Shown here piece after piece: positions 53,651-62,464 of a stretch of 64,000 bases of DNA; within the stretch, counting starts at the first letter, position 1, and each line of letters opens with the position of its first letter. Position numbers and translations under genes: made by a program. A model generated the notes under the pieces. The model saw only the letters and a program-made list of their open reading frames with translations. It searched no databases and was not told the origin of the DNA. The stretch comes from Aldehydirespirator sp965116665 (GTDB taxonomy: Bacteria; Actinomycetota; Acidimicrobiia; Acidimicrobiales; Aldehydirespiratoraceae), in NCBI GenBank assembly GCA_965116665.1, contig OZ220709.1:1302001-1366000 (forward strand), written 5' to 3'.

Positions 53651-54058
53651 GTTCGCGTTTTGGACTGCCATAACGGTAGGGGTCCGGAACACTCGAGCAA
53701 CGCCGGTGCGGCGACCGGCAGGCCAAATCGCGAAGCGGGGCCCGAAGCTGTCCCCCGCGAACTCGCTTCTACAAAATATGTGTTTTCAGCTCTGGGAACC
53801 AGCACACCGATTACCCCTTTTAACAGATGTTTTAGCGTTGCCCGGAAAGTTATATCTGCTCAATCAAATGTTACCAACATATCGGGTTGTCACACTGTCG
53901 AGAAGTTGATTCCGGGGTGCGCTGCGTCGGCTTGGCGCGGTCCGGGAGCCCCGCTGCGGAACGCCTTACGGGCACCTGTGAAGCCGTGGAGCCGATCCAG
54001 TCGGTGTGATCAGTTGCGGTCTTGGCTCGGGGCCTAGCGGCTTGACACACACAGCGGC

Positions 54059-54070
54059 TACCTTCGCGCT
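54059..54070 (+). promoter_or_regulatory. -10 element for a leaderless HTH gene
   Basis: TACCTT (54059-54064) is six bases before the GTG start at 54071, the same spacing seen at the antitoxin gene. A TTGACA at 54042-54047 is only 11 bp from it, too close for a normal -35. Confidence 0.45.
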
Positions 54071-54451
54071 GTGCCTCCCCGCAAGAAGCCGAAGAACCTC
54101 AAGCCGCGCCTTAAGCGCACCAAGGACCTCAAATCAGCGGATGAGTTCGACCCGCCCCGCACGTACATCGTGTCCGGCAAATGGCCCCACGGGCAACTGG
54201 CGCCAGATGCACCTCCCGAGGCGCGTCTGCTCCAAGGGATCGCAAGAGACTTCGACGAGTACCGCAACAGGGACGACTACCACAATGCCGTCTACGTCAT
54301 CGCCCACGAACTGAAGTTGAGCCATGCGACGGTCTACAACATCCTTCGGGGCACGACATGGCCCAATCTCATCACCATCGCCCGCCTGGAGATCCTCTAC
54401 AAGCGTCGCCTCTGGGGAAACGAACACCTCGACAAGAAGCAGCGATCCTGA
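54071..54451 (+). CDS. Small HTH (XRE-like) protein
   Basis: This is a 126-residue basic protein. The first 30 residues are lysine/arginine-rich. The C-terminal half (YHNAVYVIAHELKLSHATVYNILRGTTWPNLITIARLEILYKRRLW) reads as a helix-turn-helix of the XRE type. The GTG start is probably the first codon of a leaderless mRNA. In the island it may regulate the downstream genes or be a remnant of a prophage or element. No partner gene is directly linked. Confidence 0.75.
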   Translation: MPPRKKPKNLKPRLKRTKDLKSADEFDPPRTYIVSGKWPHGQLAPDAPPEARLLQGIARDFDEYRNRDDYHNAVYVIAHELKLSHATVYNILRGTTWPNLITIARLEILYKRRLWGNEHLDKKQRS

Positions 54452-54661
54452 GACAGATCACCCCATCGGGCCGCTAACTCAGGGCACAGCAAGTCGGCGA
54501 GGTCTCACAAGCCTCCGAACATCGTCCCCCGTCCCGAGGCGTGTGACCTCACGAGACCGCCCGGCCACGTTGTCTCAAGTCGCTTCTCGCGTGTGGATGC
54601 TGAACACCGGCAGGCAGCGCCACCTAGTCCGCATCCCTCATGACAGCAAGGCCAAGCGTGG

Positions 54662-54682
54662 AGCCCTCCGAGACGGAGGGCT
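54662..54682 (+). terminator. 9-bp GC hairpin upstream of the possible nuclease gene
   Basis: AGCCCTCCG and CGGAGGGCT pair perfectly around AGA. It lies 210 bases after the HTH gene and 14 bases before ATG 54697. It may end the HTH transcript or influence translation of the next gene. No U-tract is present. Nothing else is seen in the 245-base gap. Confidence 0.4.
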
Positions 54683-54696
54683 AGCTTCTGTGACGC

Positions 54697-55662
54697 ATGC
54701 CGCAGTCAGGGCCTTCAGATTGGGGATGGTTGGATGATCCCGACGTGGCGGCAGAGTTGGAGGCCAGAGAGGCGAGAGCGGCCGCGGACCCCTATGAACG
54801 GTGGGCGGGTGAACTGTTGACCTCCTTGCTCGGAGGCGTCGACTGGGTCCCGCGGGACGTGGGATCTGCTGGTGACGGGCTACACGACCTCGATGTGGTG
54901 TTCGGTGACGGAGAGCGCATAGCGGTAGAAGTCACGACCCACACATCTGAGGGTCGTGCAGCGTTCCACGCGAAGTTGCGGAGCGTGAATCCGGTGCCGG
55001 CGGGGAGCTTGAGGCACCACTGGACGGTTGGTCTGGTAGCGCCGCGGGAGGAAGCGGCCGACGAAGCGGCCATGCATCGGATGGTCGACAAGGCCCGAAT
55101 GGAGATTGTGGCGATCCTTGAACAGGTCGAGCACGAGGGCCTAGCGCACCATGTGGGCTTCGTCGGCGGTGTCATCGAGATGCCACCGGACGATCCCCGG
55201 TTCCAGACCCTCCGGGCTCTGGGCTCGAATCTCCGAGCGCTTGGTGTCAGCTATGCCTACCCCGAGGGCTGGCCGCAACAGGCCCGCATCTGGTTCACGC
55301 CTTCATGGCCAGGTACCACAGAGGCGCCTGACGAGATCGCAGATGCCGTGGACGCACACATCCCCCTCAATCTCACGAAGCTGCAGAGGGCAAGAGATGA
55401 CGGCGCACAGGAAGCGCACCTGTTTCTGTGGCTTCCGAGCGGTGTCGGCCGCAGCGATGCAGCCGAACTGTCATCCCGGAGCAGCTGGGCAAGCCCCGAG
55501 ATGCCCCGCGAGACCGACCTGAGGGGACTCGATTCTGTGTGGGTGGCACCGGATGGATTCCCCGTCCATAGCTTGGAGATCCACGGCTACTCATGGCCGA
55601 TCTGGCAATTGAACCCGGCAGGATGGCGTCGGTGGGTCCGGTCGTGGATGTCCTTTCCCTGA
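54697..55662 (+). CDS. Unknown protein, possible PD-(D/E)xK-like nuclease fold
   Basis: I do not recognise a family. The 321-residue protein has an N-terminal segment with WAGELLTSLL, then DGLHDLDVVFGDGERIAVEVTTHT near residues 64-88. The D...(D)...ExT pattern resembles the acidic strand pair of restriction-endonuclease-like folds, although the usual lysine after the glutamate is a threonine. A tryptophan-rich C-terminus (WPIWQLNPAGWRRWVRSWM) follows. Its place just before a helicase-methylase-ATPase set makes a defence role plausible but unproven. ATG 54697; the gap to the helicase gene is about 196 bases with no other gene. Confidence 0.6.
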   Translation: MPQSGPSDWGWLDDPDVAAELEAREARAAADPYERWAGELLTSLLGGVDWVPRDVGSAGDGLHDLDVVFGDGERIAVEVTTHTSEGRAAFHAKLRSVNPVPAGSLRHHWTVGLVAPREEAADEAAMHRMVDKARMEIVAILEQVEHEGLAHHVGFVGGVIEMPPDDPRFQTLRALGSNLRALGVSYAYPEGWPQQARIWFTPSWPGTTEAPDEIADAVDAHIPLNLTKLQRARDDGAQEAHLFLWLPSGVGRSDAAELSSRSSWASPEMPRETDLRGLDSVWVAPDGFPVHSLEIHGYSWPIWQLNPAGWRRWVRSWMSFP

Positions 55663-55858
55663 TCGGTGATGCAGGTGAGCGCCTGGCCCGCGCATTCAGC
55701 GAAAGCGCTTCTCGGGCGGGCCGTGAAACCGATGACGGCTACCTGCGCGGTCCATGCGCTCCGTTCAGGTTCCCAACCCGCGTACGCTGCGCTGCCACAA
55801 GCATCCCGGGAGTGGAAGCGGTGTCCATAGCCACAGATGACCTAGTGCCGCGTCGGTA

Positions 55859-58800
55859 TTGTCGGTGATCTTGGGGTTCGGTGATCTGGTCGCGGGTATG
55901 CGGCTCTCGGGGGTGGTGGCTGATGGCGATGTGACGGTGGTGGCTGTGGACGTTCACGGTCCCGGTTCGGCCACGCTGACCTATCGCACCGGCGATGGTC
56001 GTCTGGGCGAGCGGATCGTCTTCGACGACGACCTCGCAAGGTTCTCGGAAGTGTCTGAGCGGCGGTGGAGCTTCGACGCGGACGCGGCGATGTTCTGTTT
56101 GGCGTCGGAGGCCCGCCGCATGCAGCAGGCCCACCTTGCGGACCCGTTCGCGGCGGTGGACACCTCCAACATCGATCCGTTTCCGCATCAGATCGACGCT
56201 GTGTACAACCGTCTGTTGACCCAGAAGCCGCTGCGGTTCCTGCTGGCTGATGACCCGGGAGCGGGCAAGACGATCATGTCGGGCCTGCTGGTGCGCGAGT
56301 TGATGCTGCGCGGCGATGTGGCCCGCTGCCTGATAGTCGCGCCGGGCAGCCTGGTCGAGCAGTGGCAGGACGAGATGTGGGACAAGTTCGACCTGACATT
56401 CGAGCTGATGTCACGCGCCGCGGTAGAGGCGTCACGCACTGGCAACCCGTTCACCGACAAGAGCCGGCTGATAGCGAGGGTCGATCAGCTGGCCCGGTCC
56501 GAGGACCTGATGGCCAAGCTCGAAGCCTCGGACTGGGACCTGGTAATCGTGGACGAGGCCCACAAGATGTCCGCTCACCGCTACGGCGACGAGCTGCGCC
56601 GCACGAAACGGTTCTCCCTGGGCGAGAAGCTGCGCGACTGCACCCGCCATCTGCTGCTGTTGACGGCTACGCCCCACAACGGCAAGAACGAGGACTTCTT
56701 GGCGTTCATGACTCTGATCGATCCTGAGCGCTTCGCGGGGCGGCTGCGAACCGTCGGCAAGGGCGGCTCAGACGGCGATGCGCCGCCGATGCCAGATGTG
56801 AGCGACGTGATGCGGCGCCAGGTCAAAGAAAGCCTGCGAACCTTCGAAGGCAAACGGCTGTTCCCCCAACGCCACGCTTACAGCCTCAAGTTCGAGCTGT
56901 CCGAACCCGAGACGGAGCTCTATGAAGCTGTCACGGCATACGTCAGCCAGGGCATGAACCGCGCCGCCAGGATGCAGGCCGAGGGCGACAAGCGCAGAGG
57001 AATCATCATCGGGTTCGCTCTGGCCAGCCTCCAGCGGCGGCTGGCGTCATCACCAGCCGCGATCTATCACTCGCTGCGTCGCCGTCGCGACCGCCTGGCC
57101 GAGCAGGCCGCTGAGCTACGCCGCCTCGCGGCGTCAGGCAAGCCGGTCCCGGTGATCGAACTGCCCAAAGGTGTAAGGCTGGCCGAACTGGACGACATCG
57201 ACTCAGGGTTCGACCTCGACGACTACGGCGACACCGAACGCGAGGAACTCGAACATCTCGTGATCGACTCGGCCACAGCCTCCGAGTCAGCCGACGAACT
57301 CGAGAAGGAAGTCGACGAGTTGGACGAGCTGGTGAAGCTGGCCGACAGTGTCCGCAACAGCGGTATCGACACCAAATGGGTCGAGCTGCGCAACCTGCTG
57401 CGCTCCGAGCACTTCACTTCGCCGAACCCGGCCACATCCGAAGGGCTCACCGATAGCGACCCAGGGCCGGTCCGCAAGCTGATCGTGTTCTCCGAGCACA
57501 AGGACACCCTCGACTATGTGGCTGAGAGGATCCAGGCGGAACTGGGTTGCCCCGAAGCAGTGGTCAGGATCCACGGCGGGATCAAGCGTCACGACCGCCG
57601 AGCCATTCAGGACCGGTTCCGTGTGGATCCCACCGTTCGGGTGCTGGTGGCTACCGACGCCGCCGGCGAGGGCGTCAACCTGCAGGTCGCCAACATGATG
57701 GTCAACTACGACCTACCGTGGAACCCGAACCGCATCGAGCAGCGCTTCGGGCGGGTGCACCGCATAGGCCAGCACCTGCCGTGTCACCTGTGGAACCTTG
57801 TCGCTCACCGCACCCGAGAGGGCAAGGTGTTCGAGCGACTCTTCGACAAGATCGAACAGCAGCGCACCGTGTACGGCGACCAGGTCTATGACGTGCTGGG
57901 CGCCTCCCAGATCAACACGTCGCTGCGGGACCTGCTCATGCGAGCCATCGCCGACGACGCCGACCCCGCCCACGCCGCGTGGATGGACGAAGTGATAGAA
58001 GCCGACATCGGCCCCACCATGGAGGCCGTGCTCAAGGAACGGGCACTCATAGCCGGGTTGGCCGACCCCGCGGCCAACGACAAGATCCGCCGCGACATGG
58101 AGATCGCCCGAGCTCGCAAGCTCCAACCCTGGTTCGTCGAGTCGTTCTTCACTGAGGCGCTGCGCCGCTACGGCGGACGCATCGCTCGCCGAGAACAAGG
58201 CCGATTCGAAGTAACCAGAATCCCAGCAGCGGTGCGCGCCGTGGCCGATCCCCGTCTTGGCCCGGTGCATGACCGCTACCAGCGCGTGACCTTCGACAAA
58301 GCCAACATCCAGCTTGACAGCTCCAGCCACAGCGTCGGCGCCGTGCGAGCGGAGTTGATCTCACCGGGCACGCCGCTGCTGTCAGCGGTCATCACCAGAG
58401 TGCTCGCCGACCACGCCGAAACCCTCCAACGCGGAGCCGTATTGATCGATCCCACCGACTCTTCGATTGAACCGCGGCTGCTGGTCTACCTTGATCACAC
58501 CATCACTGACGGACGCCGGGTCCACGGAGACCGCCAGGTGGTCTCGCGGCGGTTTCACTACGTCGAGATCGACCGCCACGACAACACAGCGGATCCCGGC
58601 GGTGAGCCCTACTTCAACTACGCGCCCCCATCGGAAGATGAACGAGGTCTGCTGGAGGGGCGGCTTGATCTTGACTGGGCCAGCCACACCGCCGAGGACA
58701 CCGCCCGAGCCTGGGCCATCGAACACCTCGCTGGCCCGCACTTCGACGAGATCGACGCAATCACCGAAGCTCGTGTCGCCAAAGTCAAGGCCGCGGTGGC

Positions 58801-59464
58801 TGAGCGCCTGCACTCTGAGATCCGCTACTGGGACAAACGAGCATCAGAGATCAAGGTCCAAGAGACCGCCGGGCGCAAACCCAGACTCAACTCGGCTCGC
58901 GCGCAGGCCAGAGCCGAGGAACTCGCAGCGCGCCTGGAGCGCCGACGCCTAGAACTCGACTTGGAATCGGACCTCCACAACAACCCGCCCACAGTCGTCG
59001 CAGCCGCAGTTGTCGTACCCCAGGGACTGCTCGACGAACTAGCAGGCAAGCCGCACGATCCAGCCGACGCGGCTGTGCGGGCCGAGACCGACCGCCGGGC
59101 CGTGGCTGCGGTGATGAACACCGAGCGGGCGCTCGGCCGGGTGCCCGAGCAACAACACCACTCCAACCCCGGCTATGACGTGCTCTCAACCGATCCCACC
59201 ACCGGCGTCTGCTACTTCATCGAAGTCAAAGGCCACTTGCCCCAAACTGAGCAGATCAGCGTCAGCAAACGCCAAGTAGGCCAAGCCAAGTGCAGCCCCG
59301 AACGCTGGCGCCTAGCGGTGGTGTCTGTGCCCGAGGATCCCGACGCCGAGCCCCAAGTGCGCTATCTGATCAACCCGTTCGAAGCAGTGACCCTGCACCC
59401 GGCTCAGACCAGCGTCCCGTTCAACGTCGCTGAACTGCTCACCTACGCGAGCCCGCCGCAGTGA
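55859..59464 (+). CDS. SNF2/SF2 helicase with C-terminal DUF3883 (HMA/DrmD-like)
   Basis: This 1201-residue ATP-dependent helicase or translocase has a small N-terminal barrel-like region (GDLVAGMRLSGVVADGDVTVVAV). Walker A DDPGAGKTI is near residue 134, DEAH in VDEAHKMSAH near 231, TATPHNGK near 270, and motif VI QRFGRVHRIGQ near 627. A coiled, glutamate/arginine-rich stretch around 1000-1060 leads to a DUF3883 domain near 1106-1170 with an FIEVKG motif of nuclease-like folds. The layout resembles DISARM DrmD and the helicase of helicase-methylase-ATPase defence sets. The start is TTG 55859 or GTG 55865. Confidence 0.9.
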   Translation: MSVILGFGDLVAGMRLSGVVADGDVTVVAVDVHGPGSATLTYRTGDGRLGERIVFDDDLARFSEVSERRWSFDADAAMFCLASEARRMQQAHLADPFAAVDTSNIDPFPHQIDAVYNRLLTQKPLRFLLADDPGAGKTIMSGLLVRELMLRGDVARCLIVAPGSLVEQWQDEMWDKFDLTFELMSRAAVEASRTGNPFTDKSRLIARVDQLARSEDLMAKLEASDWDLVIVDEAHKMSAHRYGDELRRTKRFSLGEKLRDCTRHLLLLTATPHNGKNEDFLAFMTLIDPERFAGRLRTVGKGGSDGDAPPMPDVSDVMRRQVKESLRTFEGKRLFPQRHAYSLKFELSEPETELYEAVTAYVSQGMNRAARMQAEGDKRRGIIIGFALASLQRRLASSPAAIYHSLRRRRDRLAEQAAELRRLAASGKPVPVIELPKGVRLAELDDIDSGFDLDDYGDTEREELEHLVIDSATASESADELEKEVDELDELVKLADSVRNSGIDTKWVELRNLLRSEHFTSPNPATSEGLTDSDPGPVRKLIVFSEHKDTLDYVAERIQAELGCPEAVVRIHGGIKRHDRRAIQDRFRVDPTVRVLVATDAAGEGVNLQVANMMVNYDLPWNPNRIEQRFGRVHRIGQHLPCHLWNLVAHRTREGKVFERLFDKIEQQRTVYGDQVYDVLGASQINTSLRDLLMRAIADDADPAHAAWMDEVIEADIGPTMEAVLKERALIAGLADPAANDKIRRDMEIARARKLQPWFVESFFTEALRRYGGRIARREQGRFEVTRIPAAVRAVADPRLGPVHDRYQRVTFDKANIQLDSSSHSVGAVRAELISPGTPLLSAVITRVLADHAETLQRGAVLIDPTDSSIEPRLLVYLDHTITDGRRVHGDRQVVSRRFHYVEIDRHDNTADPGGEPYFNYAPPSEDERGLLEGRLDLDWASHTAEDTARAWAIEHLAGPHFDEIDAITEARVAKVKAAVAERLHSEIRYWDKRASEIKVQETAGRKPRLNSARAQARAEELAARLERRRLELDLESDLHNNPPTVVAAAVVVPQGLLDELAGKPHDPADAAVRAETDRRAVAAVMNTERALGRVPEQQHHSNPGYDVLSTDPTTGVCYFIEVKGHLPQTEQISVSKRQVGQAKCSPERWRLAVVSVPEDPDAEPQVRYLINPFEAVTLHPAQTSVPFNVAELLTYASPPQ

Positions 59465-59564
59465 CTCGCCGTGGCGGCGCCACACCCGCTCGGGAGCAAG
59501 TCTGCGGTACACCCGGGCCTGTGGGTCCCTTTCATCCGCAGCGCCTCGTATAGCTTGACCGGCC

Positions 59565-62330
59565 GTGATGCAGTACCGACCCAAGCTGATTGAGGTGGCG
59601 CTGCCGCTGGCGGCGATCAATGCCGAGGCGGCGCGGGAGAAGTCACTGCGACACGGGCATCCCTCGACCCTGCATCTCTGGTGGGCTCGCCGACCGCTGG
59701 CAGCAGCACGGGCGGTGATTTGGGCGTCGCTTGTGGACGACCCCTCCGGCGACCCGTCGTTGTCTTCGGAGGAGCAGAAGGCTGAACGGGACCGGCTATT
59801 CGGGATCCTTGAGCGGCTGGTCAAGTGGGAGAACTCTAACGACCCCAACGTGTTGGCCGAGGCCCGCATTGAAATCGACCGCTGCTTCCCCAACGGGGCT
59901 CCCTCCATCCTGGATCCCTTCGCCGGAGGAGGGGCTATCCCATTGGAGGCGCAGCGACTCGGACTTGAGGCGGTGTCCGGGGATCTGAACCCGGTAGCGG
60001 TGCTCATCAACAAGGCGATGATCGAGATCCCGCCCCGCTTCGCTGGGATACCGCCTGTGCATCCTGACACAAACGAGCGCACCACTTGGCAGCGAGCCCA
60101 AGGACTAGCCGCTGATGTCGAGATCTACGGAAAGTGGATGCGTAGCCAAGCCATACGCCGCATCGGACACCTCTACCCTGACGCCACCGGCCCCGACGGC
60201 GAGAAACTCACACCCATTGCCTGGATCTGGGCCCGCACCGTCGAGTCACCCGACCCGAGTTGGTCTGGCCACGTTCCGCTGGTGGGGTCGTGGACACTCG
60301 TAAGGAAACCCGGCAAGCCCCAAGTCTGGATCGAGCCGATTATCGACCACCAAGCCCAGACGATCAGCTACGAGATCCGCGAAGGCGGCGAACCGTCATA
60401 TGCAGAGTCATGCAGCGGAGGCAACGGAACCTGCTTGGCAACAGGTGCCGCTATCCCGACCTCATATATCAAGACCGAGAGCCGTGCCGGGCGAACACGT
60501 CATGATCTGATCGCTGTCGTTGCTGAGGGGAATGGTATCCGTCACTACTGCTCGCCAAGGCCGGCCGACTCGAGGGCAGCAGCCGAGGCACAACCCCGAT
60601 GGAGACCGGAAGCGTCGCTACCAGACAAGGGTCTCGGGTTCCGTGTACAAGCCTATGGCCTCGGCGAATGGTGGAAGCTGTTCACGGCGAGACAACTCAC
60701 CGTGCTAACGACGTTCTCGGATCTTCTCGACGAAGTTGCGGACAAGGTGATTGCAGATGCACTAGCGAGCGGCATGGCTGGCGATGAGAAGCGGCTCCGA
60801 GATGGCGGAAATGGCGCCGCGGCGTATGCCGACGCGGTCGTCACCTATCTTGCTCTCGTAGTCGATCGTCTGGCGGACCGGAACTCGACTCTCTGCTCCT
60901 GGGATGTGTCACGGCAACACGCTCGGAATGTATTCGCTCGTCAGACAATATCGATGACCTGGGACTTCACCGAAAACAACCCGCTCGGCGCGTCGTCGGG
61001 AAGTTGGCTGAATTACTTATCAGGACTCGTGCGCGCAATCGAGCGGCTACCAGCCTCGCGGGCCGGCACAGTTGTGCAGCGCGATGCTCGAGCGCACGTG
61101 GCAGAGTCTGTCGGCGCTGTCATCTCCACAGACCCTCCGTACTACGACAACGTTGGATACGCCGACATCTCCGACTTCTTCTATGTTTGGATGCGTGAGA
61201 ACCTCCTGAAGACGTGGCCCGATGAACTCTCGACGCTATTAACACCGAAGGCGGACGAACTGATTGCCGACCCGGGTCGTCACGGAGGATCGGTCGGTGC
61301 CAAGAGACACTTCGAGTCGGGGATGGCCGAGTTCATGGAGACACTCGCAACGAGCGTGTCTCACGAGATTCCGGCAACGGTCTACTACGCCTACAAGGCC
61401 ACCGAGACGAAAGACGGTGAGATTCGTTCCACCGGTTGGGACACGTTCCTGCAAGCCGTTGTCGACGCAGGATTGCAAGTCAACGCCACCTGGCCCCTAC
61501 GCACGGAATTAGCCAATCGCCCCCGCGGTATCGGTTCCAATGCGCTCGCTTCGTCCATCGTCCTCGCCTGTCGCCCCCGCTCAGAATCCGCAGCACCAGC
61601 CACGCGCGGCGAGTTCATCGCAGCTCTAAGGCAGGAGCTTCCCGAGGCGGTTCGGGTGTTGCAGTCGGGCGACATCCGTCCGGTGGACATGGCGCAATCC
61701 ACGATTGGGCCCGGCATCAAGGTGTTCTCCCGCTATGGGCAGGTCGTGGAGGCTGACGGCTCACCCATGCGAGTCTCAGCCGCTCTGGGGATCATCAACG
61801 ACGTGCTCGGTGAGGTGCTCGACGGTACCGAGGCCGATCTCGACGCCGACACCCGCTTCGCGCTGACATGGTTCGCAGAGCACGGTTACAACGCCGGTCC
61901 CTCAGGCGACGCCGACAGCGTGGCACGAGCCAAGAACACCTCGTTGGCTGGCATCGAGGCGTCCGGCGTCGGGGAGGCCCGAGCGGGGGAGTTCCGGCTG
62001 TATGAGCGCACTGAACTGGACCCCGACTGGTTACCGGCCGAGGACAGTCGGCGGACGGTGTGGGAGGCCACCCAGTACATGGCGGCCGCTCTGGAGCGTT
62101 CGGAGTCAGAGGCGGCTGATCTGCTGTACGCCCTCGGTGGTGATGGCGACCGGGCCCGCCAGCTCGCCTACTTGCTGTATCAGACAGCGAATGATCGGGG
62201 CTGGGCGTCCGAGGCGGGTGCCTATGACGCTCTCATCGCCGCTTGGCCGAGTTTGCGCGTCGGCGCCGCCCGTGTCGCCGCCACGGTCGCGGCCGAGGCC
62301 GTCGGCCCCGTCCAACAAGTACTGCTATGA
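59565..62330 (+). CDS. DUF1156 adenine-specific DNA methylase
   Basis: This is a large DNA methyltransferase of 921 residues. The N-terminal DUF1156 signature is EKSLRHGHPSTLHLWWARRPLAAARAV near residues 25-50. The SAM-binding motif LDPFAGGGAIPLEAQRLG is near residue 117, and the catalytic DPPYYDNVGY is near residue 523. The long gap between the two motifs carries the target-recognition insert. A final helical region follows. Such methylases occur with DUF499 ATPases and helicases in defence islands, and here modification would mark self DNA. The start is GTG 59565 or ATG 59568, with TATAGC/TAGCTT just upstream. Confidence 0.9.
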   Translation: MMQYRPKLIEVALPLAAINAEAAREKSLRHGHPSTLHLWWARRPLAAARAVIWASLVDDPSGDPSLSSEEQKAERDRLFGILERLVKWENSNDPNVLAEARIEIDRCFPNGAPSILDPFAGGGAIPLEAQRLGLEAVSGDLNPVAVLINKAMIEIPPRFAGIPPVHPDTNERTTWQRAQGLAADVEIYGKWMRSQAIRRIGHLYPDATGPDGEKLTPIAWIWARTVESPDPSWSGHVPLVGSWTLVRKPGKPQVWIEPIIDHQAQTISYEIREGGEPSYAESCSGGNGTCLATGAAIPTSYIKTESRAGRTRHDLIAVVAEGNGIRHYCSPRPADSRAAAEAQPRWRPEASLPDKGLGFRVQAYGLGEWWKLFTARQLTVLTTFSDLLDEVADKVIADALASGMAGDEKRLRDGGNGAAAYADAVVTYLALVVDRLADRNSTLCSWDVSRQHARNVFARQTISMTWDFTENNPLGASSGSWLNYLSGLVRAIERLPASRAGTVVQRDARAHVAESVGAVISTDPPYYDNVGYADISDFFYVWMRENLLKTWPDELSTLLTPKADELIADPGRHGGSVGAKRHFESGMAEFMETLATSVSHEIPATVYYAYKATETKDGEIRSTGWDTFLQAVVDAGLQVNATWPLRTELANRPRGIGSNALASSIVLACRPRSESAAPATRGEFIAALRQELPEAVRVLQSGDIRPVDMAQSTIGPGIKVFSRYGQVVEADGSPMRVSAALGIINDVLGEVLDGTEADLDADTRFALTWFAEHGYNAGPSGDADSVARAKNTSLAGIEASGVGEARAGEFRLYERTELDPDWLPAEDSRRTVWEATQYMAAALERSESEAADLLYALGGDGDRARQLAYLLYQTANDRGWASEAGAYDALIAAWPSLRVGAARVAATVAAEAVGPVQQVLL

Positions 62331-62464
62331 CCGAGCCAGTCCGTGCTGGCACACTGTGTAACGATGACCTCGGAGACGACGTCATGAAGAACGGCTGCAC
62401 CGTTGTGCCTGCCGTGCCCGCAGCGCATCGATGCCCAAGTGCTGGAGGTCCATCAAGATGGTGA
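62327..62464 (+). CDS. Possible 45-codon frame between methylase and ATPase
   Basis: ATG 62327 overlaps the methylase stop (ATGA), and the frame ends at TGA 62462-62464, touching an ATG of the ATPase gene (TGATG). The product (MTEPVRAGTLCNDDLGDD, then VMKNGCTVVPAVPAAH and more) matches nothing I know. Its position equals that of an extra small gene in related clusters, so it could be a decayed partner or just a coupling frame. Confidence 0.3.
   Translation: MTEPVRAGTLCNDDLGDDVMKNGCTVVPAVPAAHRCPSAGGPSRW

Larger units (their letters stand above)
53592..54070. other. Gene-poor, AT-richer intergenic region
   Basis: No convincing gene is seen in these 479 bases. The first 60 hold a long hairpin. 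The stretch from about 53765 to 53910 is markedly AT-richer than the rest of the window. The final 30 bases contain the promoter of the HTH gene. The change in composition suggests an acquired segment or a boundary of the element. Confidence 0.6.

Noticed and set aside
53642..54037. Plus-strand 131-codon frame in the AT-rich gap
   Set aside because: No ribosome site, no recognisable domain, and it crosses a sharp composition change; probably chance.
54042..54064. TTGACA with TACCTT as a full sigma-70 promoter
   Set aside because: The 11-bp spacer is too short; I kept only the -10 element.
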